DNA of 36,136 nt from DATLZB01 sp035574175 (GTDB lineage Bacteria; Pseudomonadota; Alphaproteobacteria; Rhizobiales; Hyphomicrobiaceae). Positions 1 through 8,255 of this stretch are shown here, piece after piece. Position 1 is the stretch's first letter. Every line of letters begins with the position of its first letter. The position numbers and the translations under genes were made by a program. A model generated the notes under the pieces. That model had not been told where the DNA came from. It did no database searches and worked only from the letters and a program-made list of their open reading frames with translations. The stretch covers positions 1 through 36,136 of the forward strand of contig DATLZB010000193.1 of assembly GCA_035574175.1 (NCBI GenBank), written 5' to 3'.

Positions 1-138
1 GCGGGAAAAGGCGGCGGCATTGCCCGCACCCGCCGACGGGGCAGTGCCGAGCGTCGACGCGCACGCGAGGAGTCCTGCCGCAAGGAAGCGATCGAGCGAT
101 TCGTAAAGGGACACCGGGACGCCCACCCTCGTCCACAC
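1..138 (-). CDS. possible N-terminal fragment of a secreted protein or lipoprotein (partial)
   Basis: An open frame on the minus strand runs off the left edge of the window. It reads like an export signal: a short N-terminus with an Arg, then the hydrophobic stretch FLAAGLLAC, then a small-residue region ending in an A-x-A type site (SAGA). The LLAC tetrad would also fit a lipobox. There is no ATG; GTG codons at 138, 126 and 114 are the possible starts and none has a convincing ribosome binding site. It is divergent from xerC. The rest of the protein lies outside the window, so function cannot be assigned, and the frame may not be a gene. Confidence 0.3.
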   Translation of the reverse strand, partial: MWTRVGVPVSLYESLDRFLAAGLLACASTLGTAPSAGAGNAAAFSR

Positions 139-297
139 GCCTGCCCGCCGCAGGCTCCTCTCCCTATCGCAGAGGATAGGCAAAGTCATGCGCCGTCCGC
201 AGGACCGTGTTGAGAACTTTTCACCGCCCGGCGGGGCGGCAGCGTTAACGAGCGGTTAACGGTGCCGTGACCATGCTGTGCAGCAGCGATTGCGACA
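139..297. other. intergenic region upstream of xerC
   Basis: This non-coding stretch separates the divergent left-edge frame from xerC. It holds a small inverted repeat, CCTATC-N6-GATAGG (163-180), and the CtrA-like box at 245-260. No clear Shine-Dalgarno sequence precedes the xerC ATG. Confidence 0.5.
245..260 (+). promoter_or_regulatory. candidate CtrA binding box, TTAA-N7-TTAAC
   Basis: The sequence TTAACGAGCGGTTAAC matches the alphaproteobacterial CtrA consensus TTAA-N7-TTAA exactly, with seven bases between the half-sites. It lies 37 bp upstream of the xerC ATG, where a regulator could overlap the promoter. I found no second full match when scanning the window by eye for TTAA, and this one falls in a gap in front of a cell-cycle gene. 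The match is direct; binding by CtrA is inferred. Confidence 0.6.
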
Positions 298-1248
298 ATG
301 ATCAAGCACAGAGGCCCACAGCACGACGCTGCCGGGTGGCAGGATCTGGCCCGCGCCATCGGCGCCTGGCTCGATCACCTCGAGCATGAACGGAGCCACG
401 CGGCGCTGACCAAAGTTGCTTATGCGCGAGATCTTGCCCGCTTTGTGAATTTCCTCGCAGCCGAGCTCGGCCGCCCGCCCTCTCTTGCCGACCTTGAAGC
501 GCTCGAGGCCAAGACCTTCCGTCGCTACCTGGGCCGCCGCCGCAAAGACGGCGCCTCGAGCCGGTCGCTGGCCCGCGCCATGTCGGCGCTGCGCTCCTTC
601 TTCCGTTGGCTCGAGGCGCGCGACCTCGTCCGCAACCGCGCGCTGGACGCCATCGCGCTTCCCAAAGTGCCGCGCTCGTTGCCCAAGCCGCTGACCGTGG
701 AGAAGGCCGCCGAGGTCATGGACGCCGGCATGGATGCCGAGCTCGACTGGGTCGCAGCGAGAAACGTTGCCGTACTTCTCTTGCTCTACGGGGCCGGCTT
801 GCGTATCTCCGAGGCGCTGGGCTTGGCCGCCAAGGACGCCCCGACCGCAGACCGCGACGTACTGCGCATCGTCGGCAAGGGCGGCAAGGAGCGGTTGGTG
901 CCGGTCCTACCCGTCACCATCGAGGCCATCGCCCGGTATCGGGCCCTCTTGCCCTATCCGCTGCACCCCGAAGGTCCCCTGTTCGTTGGCGCCAAGGGCG
1001 GCCCCTTGAGCCCGCGCATTATTCAGCTCACCATCGCGCGTATGCGCGAGCAGCTGGGGCTGCCGGCAACCGCCACACCGCACGCGTTGCGGCACTCCTT
1101 TGCCACGCACCTGCTCTCCGCCGGCGCCGACCTGCGCCAGATCCAGGAACTCCTCGGCCACGCGTCGCTGTCGACCACACAGGTCTATACCGAGGTCGAC
1201 CGCTCCCGCCTGCTCGAGGTCTATGACGCCGCCCACCCGCGTGCGTAG
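298..1248 (+). CDS. xerC: tyrosine recombinase XerC
   Basis: Site-specific recombinase of the XerC/XerD family, which resolves chromosome dimers at dif together with XerD and FtsK at the septum. The 316-residue length is normal. An N-terminal SAM-like core-binding domain (about residues 20-110) is followed by the catalytic domain with the full set of active-site residues: Arg169 in GLRISE, Lys194 in GKGGKE, His262 and Arg265 in HALRHSFATH, His288 in LLGHASL and nucleophile Tyr297 in QVYTEVD. XerC is preferred over XerD from overall resemblance, but the two are hard to separate by eye. The ATG at 298 has no good ribosome binding site; it was chosen because it lies just before the conserved N-terminus. 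A CtrA-type box lies upstream. Confidence 0.92.
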   Translation: MIKHRGPQHDAAGWQDLARAIGAWLDHLEHERSHAALTKVAYARDLARFVNFLAAELGRPPSLADLEALEAKTFRRYLGRRRKDGASSRSLARAMSALRSFFRWLEARDLVRNRALDAIALPKVPRSLPKPLTVEKAAEVMDAGMDAELDWVAARNVAVLLLLYGAGLRISEALGLAAKDAPTADRDVLRIVGKGGKERLVPVLPVTIEAIARYRALLPYPLHPEGPLFVGAKGGPLSPRIIQLTIARMREQLGLPATATPHALRHSFATHLLSAGADLRQIQELLGHASLSTTQVYTEVDRSRLLEVYDAAHPRA

Positions 1249-1280
1249 CGGCGTGCGACCTCTCCGTCTCGCGGGGCGCT

Positions 1281-1409
1281 CCGGCGCAGGCCGGCATCCA
1301 CGCCAGGGGCCGCTTGCTCGACGGTCGAGACTGCTCGGGGCCTGGTCCGGCGAGTGTTGGCATGCAACGCGTGCGCGCCGGCGCTTGCGTGGATCCTGGC
1401 CTGCGCCGG
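1281..1409. repeat. REP-like long inverted repeat
   Basis: Two arms of about 24 bp face each other: the left begins ccggcgcaggccggcatcca (1281-1304) and the right, read on the minus strand, begins ccggcgcaggccaggatcca (1409-1386). They differ at about three positions and are separated by roughly 80 bp. Sequences of the type CCGGCGCAGGCCGG-ATCCA are a common form of dispersed intergenic repeat in GC-rich Proteobacteria, so this may be a REP doublet or a small MITE. No transposase is encoded inside. It fills most of the gap between xerC and the downstream SDR gene. Confidence 0.65.
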
Positions 1410-1507
1410 CATGACGAAGGTAGGGTGCGCAGGGAGAGCAAGCGGCAGGTTTTGCCGGCATGTGCATGCGCACTATGCTAGCGCGCAAACCAGGGAGGAC
1501 TTAGCCC

Positions 1508-2206
1508 ATGTCGGGTAACGCATTGATCTTCGGCGTCGGCTCGGGCATCAGCGCCTCGTTTGCCCGGGTGCTGGCGCGCGAGGGCTACAAGCTGGCCGTC
1601 GCCTCTCGCCATAAGGAGAAGCTCGATGCGCTCGCCGCCGAGACCGGCGCGCTCGCGTTCTCGGCCGACGTGTCGAGGATCGACCACGTCGCATCCGTGT
1701 TCGGCGCGCTCGACCGTGAGTTCGACCGCCTCGACGTGGTGCTCTACAACGCAGGCCAGCGCATGCGCGGGGCCATCTCCGAGCTGGCGCCCTCCAAGGT
1801 TGCGCACGCGCTCAACGTCACCGCCTTCGGCGGCTTCTTGGTCGGCCAGGAGGCGGCGCGCCGCATGCTGAAGCAGGGCTCGGGCGCCATCCTGTTCACC
1901 GGTGCCTCGGCGAGCGTCAAGGGCTATCCCCAATCGGCTGCCTTCGCCATGGGCAAGTTCGCACTGCGGGGCCTTGCCCAGTCGATGGCGCGGGAGCTGG
2001 CGCCCAAGGGTATCCACGTCGCCCACTTCGTCATCGATGGCCAGGTCCGCAGCGAGGAGGGCGGCCGCGTCGAGGGCAGGGACAATCCGCCCGACAGCAT
2101 GCTCGACCCCGACGCCATCGCCGAGACCTACATGCAGATCGTGCGCCAGCCGAGGAGCGCCTGGACCTGGGAAGTGGAGCTCAGACCCTGGGTCGAGCCG
2201 TTCTGA
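1508..2206 (+). CDS. SDR-family protein with Phe at the catalytic Tyr position
   Basis: A 232-residue Rossmann protein of the short-chain dehydrogenase/reductase superfamily. The nucleotide-binding loop is GVGSGIS (9-15), a variant of TGxxxGIG; NAG follows beta strand 4 (YNAG), and a Ser-rich strand (GASAS) is at the usual catalytic Ser position. The YxxxK motif is altered: Phe146 stands where Tyr is expected, while Lys150 is kept (FAMGK). From memory, a subgroup of SDRs ending in a HVAHFVIDG-like segment shares this FxxxK form, so it is probably a family trait and not a new mutation. Substrate is unknown. The start is well supported by GGGAGGA eight bases before the ATG. It converges on lpdA. 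Confidence 0.85.
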   Translation: MSGNALIFGVGSGISASFARVLAREGYKLAVASRHKEKLDALAAETGALAFSADVSRIDHVASVFGALDREFDRLDVVLYNAGQRMRGAISELAPSKVAHALNVTAFGGFLVGQEAARRMLKQGSGAILFTGASASVKGYPQSAAFAMGKFALRGLAQSMARELAPKGIHVAHFVIDGQVRSEEGGRVEGRDNPPDSMLDPDAIAETYMQIVRQPRSAWTWEVELRPWVEPF

Positions 2207-2290
2207 TCAGCCAACTTGTGTTGACGGACGCGGAGGCCGCTTGAGCACGTCCAGTTTGGTAGCTCGACCTGTCGCCAAAACTTGTAAGCA

Positions 2291-3697
2291 TCACATATGG
2301 ATTGCCCGCCTGGCTACCGCCAGCGCCGCTTCCTTCACCGCCTCGTTGAGCGTCGGGTGCGCGTGGCTGGTGCGCGCCAAATCCTCTGCCGATCCCCCGA
2401 ACTCGATGAGGACGGCCGCTTCCGCGATCATCTCGCCGGCATTGGCGCCGACGATGTGGATCCCGAGCACGCGGTCGGTTTGCGCGTCGGCGAGGATCTT
2501 CACAAAGCCCTCGGTGGTGCGGTTGACCTTGGCGCGGCCATTGGCCGTGAACGGGAACTTGCCGACGCTGTAGGCCTTGCCCGCCGCTTTCAATTCCTCC
2601 TCGGTAGCACCAACCGAGGCCACCTCGGGATAGGTGTAGACGACGTTGGGGATTGCCTCGTAGTTCACGTGGCCGGCTTGCCCCGCCAGGATTTCGGCGA
2701 CGGCAATGCCTTCCTCCTCCGCCTTGTGCGCGAGCATCGGGCCGGCGATCACGTCGCCGATGGCGTAGATGCCGGGCACGCTGGTCTGGAAATGCTGGTC
2801 GACCACGACGCGCTTCTTGTTGTCGAGCGCAACGCCGGCCTCGGCCAGCCCGAGTCCCTCCGTGTAGGGCACGCGGCCGATGGCCACGAGAACCACGTCG
2901 GCTTCGACGGTTTCGGACTTGCCTCCCGCCGCCGGCTCGATCGTCACCTTGTGACCTGCCGCGCCACCTTCCACTTTCGTGACCTTGCTCGAAAGCCTAA
3001 AGCTCATGCCCTGCTTCTGCAGGATGCGCTGGAACTGGCGCGCCACCTCGCCGTCGATGCCGGGCAGGATCCGGTCGAGGAACTCGACCACCACCACCTC
3101 CGCACCGAGACGCCGCCACACCGAGCCGAGCTCGAGGCCGATGACCCCGGCGCCGACCACCAGCAGCTTCTTCGGCACCATGGCCAGCGCGATGGCGCCG
3201 TCCGAGGACACGATGCTCTTTTCGTCGATGTCGATGCCCGGCAGCCGGGCGACATCGGAACCCGTGGCGATGACGATGTTCTTGGTTTCGAGCGTCAGAG
3301 CAGCACCGCCGTTGGCGGGCTTCACCTCGACCTTTCCGGGCGCGATCACTTTGCCGGTGCCATGGAACGCCTCGATCTTGTTCTTCTTGAGCAGAAACGC
3401 GACGCCATCGACGTTGCCTTTCACGCCCTCATCCTTGAAGGCGAGCATCCGTTCAAGGTCGAGCTCCGGCTTGACCTTGATACCCTTGGCGGCAAATCCG
3501 TGCGCCGCCTGCTCATAGAGCTCGGAGGCGTGCAGCAGCGCCTTCGACGGGATGCAGCCGACATTAAGACAGGTGCCGCCGTGGGTGGCGCGCTTCTCGA
3601 CGACCGCAACCTTCATGCCCAACTGCGCGGCGCGGATGGCGCACACGTAGCCGCCCGGTCCTGTGCCGATGACGACGACATCGTAAGGTCCAGCCAT
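2291..3697 (-). CDS. lpdA: dihydrolipoyl dehydrogenase (E3)
   Basis: FAD-dependent E3 of 2-oxoacid dehydrogenase complexes; it reoxidises dihydrolipoamide and passes electrons to NAD+. The 468 residues are typical. The N-terminal FAD loop is GTGPGGY (11-17), the redox-active disulfide is Cys43 and Cys48 in GGTCLNVGCIPSK, a second Rossmann loop VVGAGVIGLE binds NAD, and the C-terminal catalytic His-Glu pair is in HPTLNEAVKEA. It is the last gene of the sucD-sucA-sucB-lpdA run, 110 bp after sucB, so it most likely serves the 2-oxoglutarate complex, although one E3 can be shared with other complexes. The gene converges on the SDR gene with 84 bp between the stops and no clear terminator. Confidence 0.96.
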   Translation of the reverse strand: MAGPYDVVVIGTGPGGYVCAIRAAQLGMKVAVVEKRATHGGTCLNVGCIPSKALLHASELYEQAAHGFAAKGIKVKPELDLERMLAFKDEGVKGNVDGVAFLLKKNKIEAFHGTGKVIAPGKVEVKPANGGAALTLETKNIVIATGSDVARLPGIDIDEKSIVSSDGAIALAMVPKKLLVVGAGVIGLELGSVWRRLGAEVVVVEFLDRILPGIDGEVARQFQRILQKQGMSFRLSSKVTKVEGGAAGHKVTIEPAAGGKSETVEADVVLVAIGRVPYTEGLGLAEAGVALDNKKRVVVDQHFQTSVPGIYAIGDVIAGPMLAHKAEEEGIAVAEILAGQAGHVNYEAIPNVVYTYPEVASVGATEEELKAAGKAYSVGKFPFTANGRAKVNRTTEGFVKILADAQTDRVLGIHIVGANAGEMIAEAAVLIEFGGSAEDLARTSHAHPTLNEAVKEAALAVARRAIHM

Positions 3698-3807
3698 GAT
3701 CAGCGCCCTAGTCTTGAATCCTCACCAACCACCCCCTGGCGTGCGTTCCGACTGCCACCGGGACAACGCTTCTATTTGGTGGTGCGGGGCGCGCTCCAAC
3801 GTCGGCA

Positions 3808-5091
3808 TCACACCTCCAGCAGGAAGCGCTGCGGGTCTTCGAGGCACTCCTTGACGCGCACCAAAAAGGTGACCGCCTCGCGTCCGTCGACGATGCGGTG
3901 ATCGTAGGTGAGCGCCAGATACATCATCGGCCGCGCCACCACCTGCCCGTTCTTGACCACCGGCCGCTCCTCGATGCGGTGCATGCCGAGGATGCCCGAC
4001 TGCGGCGCGTTGAGGATCGGTGTCGACATCAGCGAGCCGAAGACGCCGCCGTTGGTGATGGAGAAGGTGCCTCCCTGCAGTTCCTCGATCGACAGCTTGC
4101 CCTCGCGCGCCCGCTTGGCAAAGTCGGCCACCGCCGCCTCGATCTCGGCAAGACTCATGCGGTCGGCCTCGCGAACCACCGGCACCACCAGCCCGCGCTC
4201 GGTGCTGACCGCTACGCCGATGTGATAGTAGTTTTTGTAGATGATGTCGTTGCCGTCGATCTCGGCGTTGACGGCAGGAACCTCCTTGAGCGCCTGGATG
4301 CAGGCCTTCACGAAGAAGCCCATGAGGCCGAGCTTCACACCATGGCGCTTTTCGAACAGGTCCTTGTAGCTGGCCCGCATCTGCATCACCGCGCTCATGT
4401 CGACGTCGTTGAACGTCGTCAGCATGGCGGCCGTGTTCTGCGCATCCTTGAGCCGCCGCGCGATGGTCTGCCTGAGACGCGTCATCGGCACGCGTTCCTC
4501 GCGCGCCACATCGTTGGCCACGCTGGGCGCGCGCATCCGCTCTGCGCGCATCGGCACCGGCGCCGCGCGCGGCCCGCCGTGCGCCGACGCGGACCGTGTC
4601 GGCGCGCCCGCTGCCGCGGCAATGACATCGCCCTTGAGTACCTGTCCGCGCCGACCCGAGCCCTGAACCTCGACAGACGCAATGCCGGTCTCCTCAAGCA
4701 GCTTGCGAGCCGCCGGTGAGGGCGGCATGGCCGCGCCTTTATCCTTGGCCACTACCTCTTCCGGCTGCCGCGCTACCGTTCGCGCCGGCGTCTCCGCTGT
4801 AGCGGCGGGTCGAGGCGTTGCGGTCGTCTTCGCCCCTTGCCCCGCCTTGGCGGCGGCCTCATTGATGCTGCCGAGAACGGCCCCTACCGCCACCGTGGCG
4901 CCTTTCTCCACGCGGATCTCGGCGAGCGTCCCGGCTACCGGCGCCGGTACGTCGACGTTGACCTTGTCGGTCTCGAGCTCGACCAGCGGTTCGTCGACCT
5001 CGACCGCATCGCCGGGCTTCTTACGCCACTGGCCGACGGTCGCCTCCGTGACGCTCTCGCCGAGCGCCGGCACTTTGACCTCAATGCTCAT
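3808..5091 (-). CDS. sucB: dihydrolipoyllysine succinyltransferase, E2 of 2-oxoglutarate dehydrogenase
   Basis: E2 core of the 2-oxoglutarate dehydrogenase complex, transferring the succinyl group from lipoamide to CoA. The 427-residue protein has one N-terminal lipoyl domain (about 1-76, lipoyl-Lys in the ETDKVNVDV segment), an Ala/Pro-rich linker, a peripheral subunit-binding domain (about 120-160, PSPAARKLLEE) and the C-terminal acyltransferase domain with the catalytic HxxxD motif (DHRIVDGRE) near residue 400. The open frame extends upstream, but the ATG at 5091 was chosen because MSIEVKVPALGES is the conserved E2 start and a GGGGAG lies upstream. The gene follows sucA by 76 bp. Confidence 0.96.
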   Translation of the reverse strand: MSIEVKVPALGESVTEATVGQWRKKPGDAVEVDEPLVELETDKVNVDVPAPVAGTLAEIRVEKGATVAVGAVLGSINEAAAKAGQGAKTTATPRPAATAETPARTVARQPEEVVAKDKGAAMPPSPAARKLLEETGIASVEVQGSGRRGQVLKGDVIAAAAGAPTRSASAHGGPRAAPVPMRAERMRAPSVANDVAREERVPMTRLRQTIARRLKDAQNTAAMLTTFNDVDMSAVMQMRASYKDLFEKRHGVKLGLMGFFVKACIQALKEVPAVNAEIDGNDIIYKNYYHIGVAVSTERGLVVPVVREADRMSLAEIEAAVADFAKRAREGKLSIEELQGGTFSITNGGVFGSLMSTPILNAPQSGILGMHRIEERPVVKNGQVVARPMMYLALTYDHRIVDGREAVTFLVRVKECLEDPQRFLLEV

Positions 5092-5167
5092 GAGTCTCGC
5101 AGCTCCCCAGCTTTTCGCGCCGACCGGCCGGCGCCGTTCACACATGATCTCTGCCGCGCCGCCGCTA

Positions 5168-8143
5168 TTACGACGCCAGGGCCTCGGCGATCAGCGCCTT
5201 CTGCTCCTGCAGGTGGCGAGAAAGTTGGCCCGTGGCGGTGGAAGCTGCGGCGGCCCGTCCGACATAGCGCGGCCGCGTACGCTTGGCGCCAATACGCTCG
5301 AGAACCCATTCAATGTTGTGCTCGATGAACGTCCACGCGCCCATGTTGCGCGGCTCCTCCTGGCACCACACGACCTCCGCCTGCGGGAAACGCCCGAGTT
5401 CGGCCATCAGCGCCCGTGCGGGGAAGGGATAGAGCTGCTCGATGCGCATCAGGTAGATGTCGGCGATGCCCTCGGCCTCCCGGGCCTCGTAGAGGTCGTA
5501 GTAGACCTTGCCGGAGCATAGCACTACGCGGCGGATGTCCCGGTCCGGGTTCAGCCGCAACTTGCCTTCCGGCGTTGCCTGCTTGCTCGCATCCGCCCCG
5601 TCCCACAGCACGCGATGAAACGAGGTGCCAGCCGTGAACTCCTCGAGCCGCGACACCACGCTCTTGTGCCTGAGCAGCGACTTGGGCGTCATCAGCACCA
5701 ATGGCTTGCGGAAATTGCGGTGCACCTGCCGGCGCAGGATGTGGAAGTAGTTGGCGGGCGTGGTGCAGTTGGCGACCTGCCAGTTGTCCTCCGCCGAAAG
5801 TTGCAGGTAGCGCTCGAGCCGCGCCGAGGAATGCTCCGGACCCTGCCCCTCGTAGCCATGCGGCAACAGCAGCACGAGCCCCGACATCCTGAGCCACTTG
5901 CGCTCGCCCGAGGAGATAAACTGATCAATGATGACCTGCGCGCCGTTGGCGAAGTCGCCGAACTGGGCCTCCCAGATCACAAGCGCCCGCGGTTCGGCCA
6001 GCGAATAGCCGTACTCGAAGCCGAGCACCGCCTCTTCCGAGAGCATCGAGTTGATGACCTCGAACCTGGCCTGATCCGGGCTCACGTACTTGAGCGGGGT
6101 GTAGCGCCGCTCGGTTTCCTGGTCGAACAGGATGGCGTGGCGCTGCGAGAACGTGCCGCGTTCGACGTCCTGGCCGGACAGGCGCACCGGGAACCCCTCC
6201 CGGAGGAGTGTGCCAAAGGCCAGGTGCTCAGCCATCGCCCAGTCGATGCCAGTACCCGTTTCGATCATCTCCCGGCGACGGTCGAGCAGACGCTGCACCG
6301 TGCGGTGCGCGGCGAAGTCGCTGGGCAGCGTCGTGATGCGCCGCCCGATCTCGCGGAGCACGTCCGCTTCCACCGCGGTGTTGCCGCGGCGAGCATCGTC
6401 CTCCGCGAATCCCAGGCCTGACCAACGTCCGTCGAGCCAGTCGGCTCGATTCGGCTTGTAGGAGTCGGAGGCCTTGAACTCCTCCTCGAGACGGGCGCGG
6501 AATTTTGCGCGGCGCTCCTCCACCTCGGCCGCAGTCACCACGTTCTCCTCGATCAGCCGCTTGGTGTAGATCTCGAGCGTGGTCGGGTGCTCGCGGATCT
6601 TCTTGTACATCAGGGGCTGCGTGAACGCCGGCTCGTCCGATTCGTTGTGGCCGTGCCGGCGATAGCAGAACATGTCGATCACCACCGGCTTCTGGAACTT
6701 CTGGCGGAACTCGGTGGCGATCTTGGCAACGTGCACCACCGCTTCCGGATTGTCGCCGTTGACGTGGAAGATCGGCGCCTCGACCATCTTGGCCACGTCC
6801 GAGCAGTAGGGCGAGGAGCGCGAGTAGCGCGGGTTGGTGGTGAAACCGATCTGGTTGTTGATGATGAAATGGATGGAGCCACCGGTGCGATGGCCTCTCA
6901 GGCCGGAGAGCCCGAAGCACTCGGCCACCACACCCTGGCCGGCGAAGGCGGCGTCCCCGTGGATGAGCAGCGGCAGCACCGCGCGCCGGTCGTCCGGCGG
7001 ACAGCCGTGCTGGTCCTGCTTGGCACGCACCTTGCCGAGGACGACCGGATCAACGATCTCGAGGTGCGAGGGGTTGGCGGTGAGCGACAGGTGGACGTTG
7101 TTGCCGTCGAAGGAGCGGTCGGATGAGGCGCCAAGATGGTACTTGACGTCGCCCGAACCCTCCACCTCGTCGGGTTTGAACGAGCCACCCTTGAATTCGT
7201 TGAAGATGGCCCGGTAGGGTTTGCCCATCACGTTGGCGAGCACGTTCAAGCGCCCGCGATGGGCCATGCCAATGACGATCTCGCGGATGCCGAGCTGACC
7301 GCCGCGCTTGATGATCTGCTCGAGCGCGGGCACCATGGATTCTCCACCTTCCAGACCGAATCGCTTGGTGCCGGTGTACTTGACCTCAGCGAACTTCTCG
7401 AACAGCTCCGCCTCGATCAGCTTGTTGAGGATCGCTCGCCGGCCCTCCACGGTGAAGCGGATGTCCTTCTCCTCGCCCTCGATGCGCTCTTGAATCCACG
7501 ACTTCTGCGCCGGGCTGGTGATGTGCATGAACTCGACGCCGATCTGGCGGCAGTAGGTGCGGCGCAGGATGGCGAGGATCTGGCGGATGGTGGCAGTCTC
7601 CAGGCCGAGCACGCGGTCGATGAAGATGGGGCGATCGAGGTCGGCCGGCGTGAAACCGTAGGTCTCCGGCTTGAGCTCGCGGTGCACGCGCCGCTCGGTC
7701 AGTCCGAGCGGGTCGAGATCGGCCGCGAGATGCCCCATTACCCGGTAGGCGCGGATCAGCATCAGCGCGCGGATCGAATCCTGCGTAGCCCTGAGCGCGG
7801 CCGCCCCGCTCAGGTCGAACCCCGCGGCCTGGGCTCGGGCCTGCAGCTTGACGCCGAGGCCGCGCTCGATCTGCTCGTAGTCGCCGGTGAGCGCTCCGAT
7901 CAGTTCGGCGTTGCCGCCATCCTGCGCGATCTCCTCGAGCGGGCGCGCCCAACTCGGGCCGTTACCCTCCGGCCTCTGCTGGCCCTTATCCTCGTTCAGA
8001 CTTTGGAAGAACAGCCGCCATTCGTCGCTGACGGCACCAGGATTGCGCTCGTAGAGCGTCTGCATTTGCTCGATGTAGGCGGCATTGACGCCGTGCAGGA
8101 AGGAGGTGCGCGCGAAGGCTTCGTTCTGCGCTTGTCGGGACAT
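5168..8143 (-). CDS. sucA: 2-oxoglutarate dehydrogenase E1 component
   Basis: Thiamine-diphosphate-dependent E1 that decarboxylates 2-oxoglutarate and succinylates the lipoyl arm of SucB. The protein is 991 residues, close to the 930-1000 expected. It opens with the short E1o N-terminal helix that contacts the complex (TSFLHGVNAAYIEQM), has the characteristic MAHRGRLNVL segment, a ThDP/Mg loop around NNQIGFTTNPRYSRSS, the RRHGHNESDEP segment, and a transketolase-like C-terminal half ending in QEEPRNMGAW. The frame extends 30 codons further upstream, but ATG 8143 fits the conserved start MSRQAQNEAF. It lies 112 bp downstream of sucD; that gap holds a perfect palindrome. Confidence 0.96.
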   Translation of the reverse strand: MSRQAQNEAFARTSFLHGVNAAYIEQMQTLYERNPGAVSDEWRLFFQSLNEDKGQQRPEGNGPSWARPLEEIAQDGGNAELIGALTGDYEQIERGLGVKLQARAQAAGFDLSGAAALRATQDSIRALMLIRAYRVMGHLAADLDPLGLTERRVHRELKPETYGFTPADLDRPIFIDRVLGLETATIRQILAILRRTYCRQIGVEFMHITSPAQKSWIQERIEGEEKDIRFTVEGRRAILNKLIEAELFEKFAEVKYTGTKRFGLEGGESMVPALEQIIKRGGQLGIREIVIGMAHRGRLNVLANVMGKPYRAIFNEFKGGSFKPDEVEGSGDVKYHLGASSDRSFDGNNVHLSLTANPSHLEIVDPVVLGKVRAKQDQHGCPPDDRRAVLPLLIHGDAAFAGQGVVAECFGLSGLRGHRTGGSIHFIINNQIGFTTNPRYSRSSPYCSDVAKMVEAPIFHVNGDNPEAVVHVAKIATEFRQKFQKPVVIDMFCYRRHGHNESDEPAFTQPLMYKKIREHPTTLEIYTKRLIEENVVTAAEVEERRAKFRARLEEEFKASDSYKPNRADWLDGRWSGLGFAEDDARRGNTAVEADVLREIGRRITTLPSDFAAHRTVQRLLDRRREMIETGTGIDWAMAEHLAFGTLLREGFPVRLSGQDVERGTFSQRHAILFDQETERRYTPLKYVSPDQARFEVINSMLSEEAVLGFEYGYSLAEPRALVIWEAQFGDFANGAQVIIDQFISSGERKWLRMSGLVLLLPHGYEGQGPEHSSARLERYLQLSAEDNWQVANCTTPANYFHILRRQVHRNFRKPLVLMTPKSLLRHKSVVSRLEEFTAGTSFHRVLWDGADASKQATPEGKLRLNPDRDIRRVVLCSGKVYYDLYEAREAEGIADIYLMRIEQLYPFPARALMAELGRFPQAEVVWCQEEPRNMGAWTFIEHNIEWVLERIGAKRTRPRYVGRAAAASTATGQLSRHLQEQKALIAEALAS

Positions 8144-8201
8144 TTTTGGGTTGGCCTCGCTGAGATTGTTCTGCCTCGCATGCAGACTTAAGACACGACG
8201 A

Positions 8202-8219
8202 AGCGCCCCGTGGGGCGCT
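8202..8219. repeat. perfect palindrome in the sucD-sucA gap
   Basis: AGCGCCCC-GT-GGGGCGCT is a perfect 8-2-8 inverted repeat between sucD and sucA. No T-run follows it on the minus strand, so it is not a classic intrinsic terminator. A transcript hairpin that stabilises or partly attenuates the mRNA upstream of sucA is possible. Function is not shown by the sequence. Confidence 0.5.
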
Positions 8220-8255
8220 CTGCCTGCGGACACCCTCTGATCTAATACAGTTCGC

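Noticed and set aside
2297..3901. 534-codon open frame antisense to lpdA
   Set aside because: Long antisense frames are expected in GC-rich genes with strong third-base bias. The product is rich in His, Arg and Asp with no family pattern, while the minus strand encodes a textbook E3.
7136..8191. 351-codon frame antisense to sucA, and similar long antisense frames at 23664-24581 and 33466-34734
   Set aside because: All mirror well-supported genes on the other strand and have repetitive, low-complexity composition.
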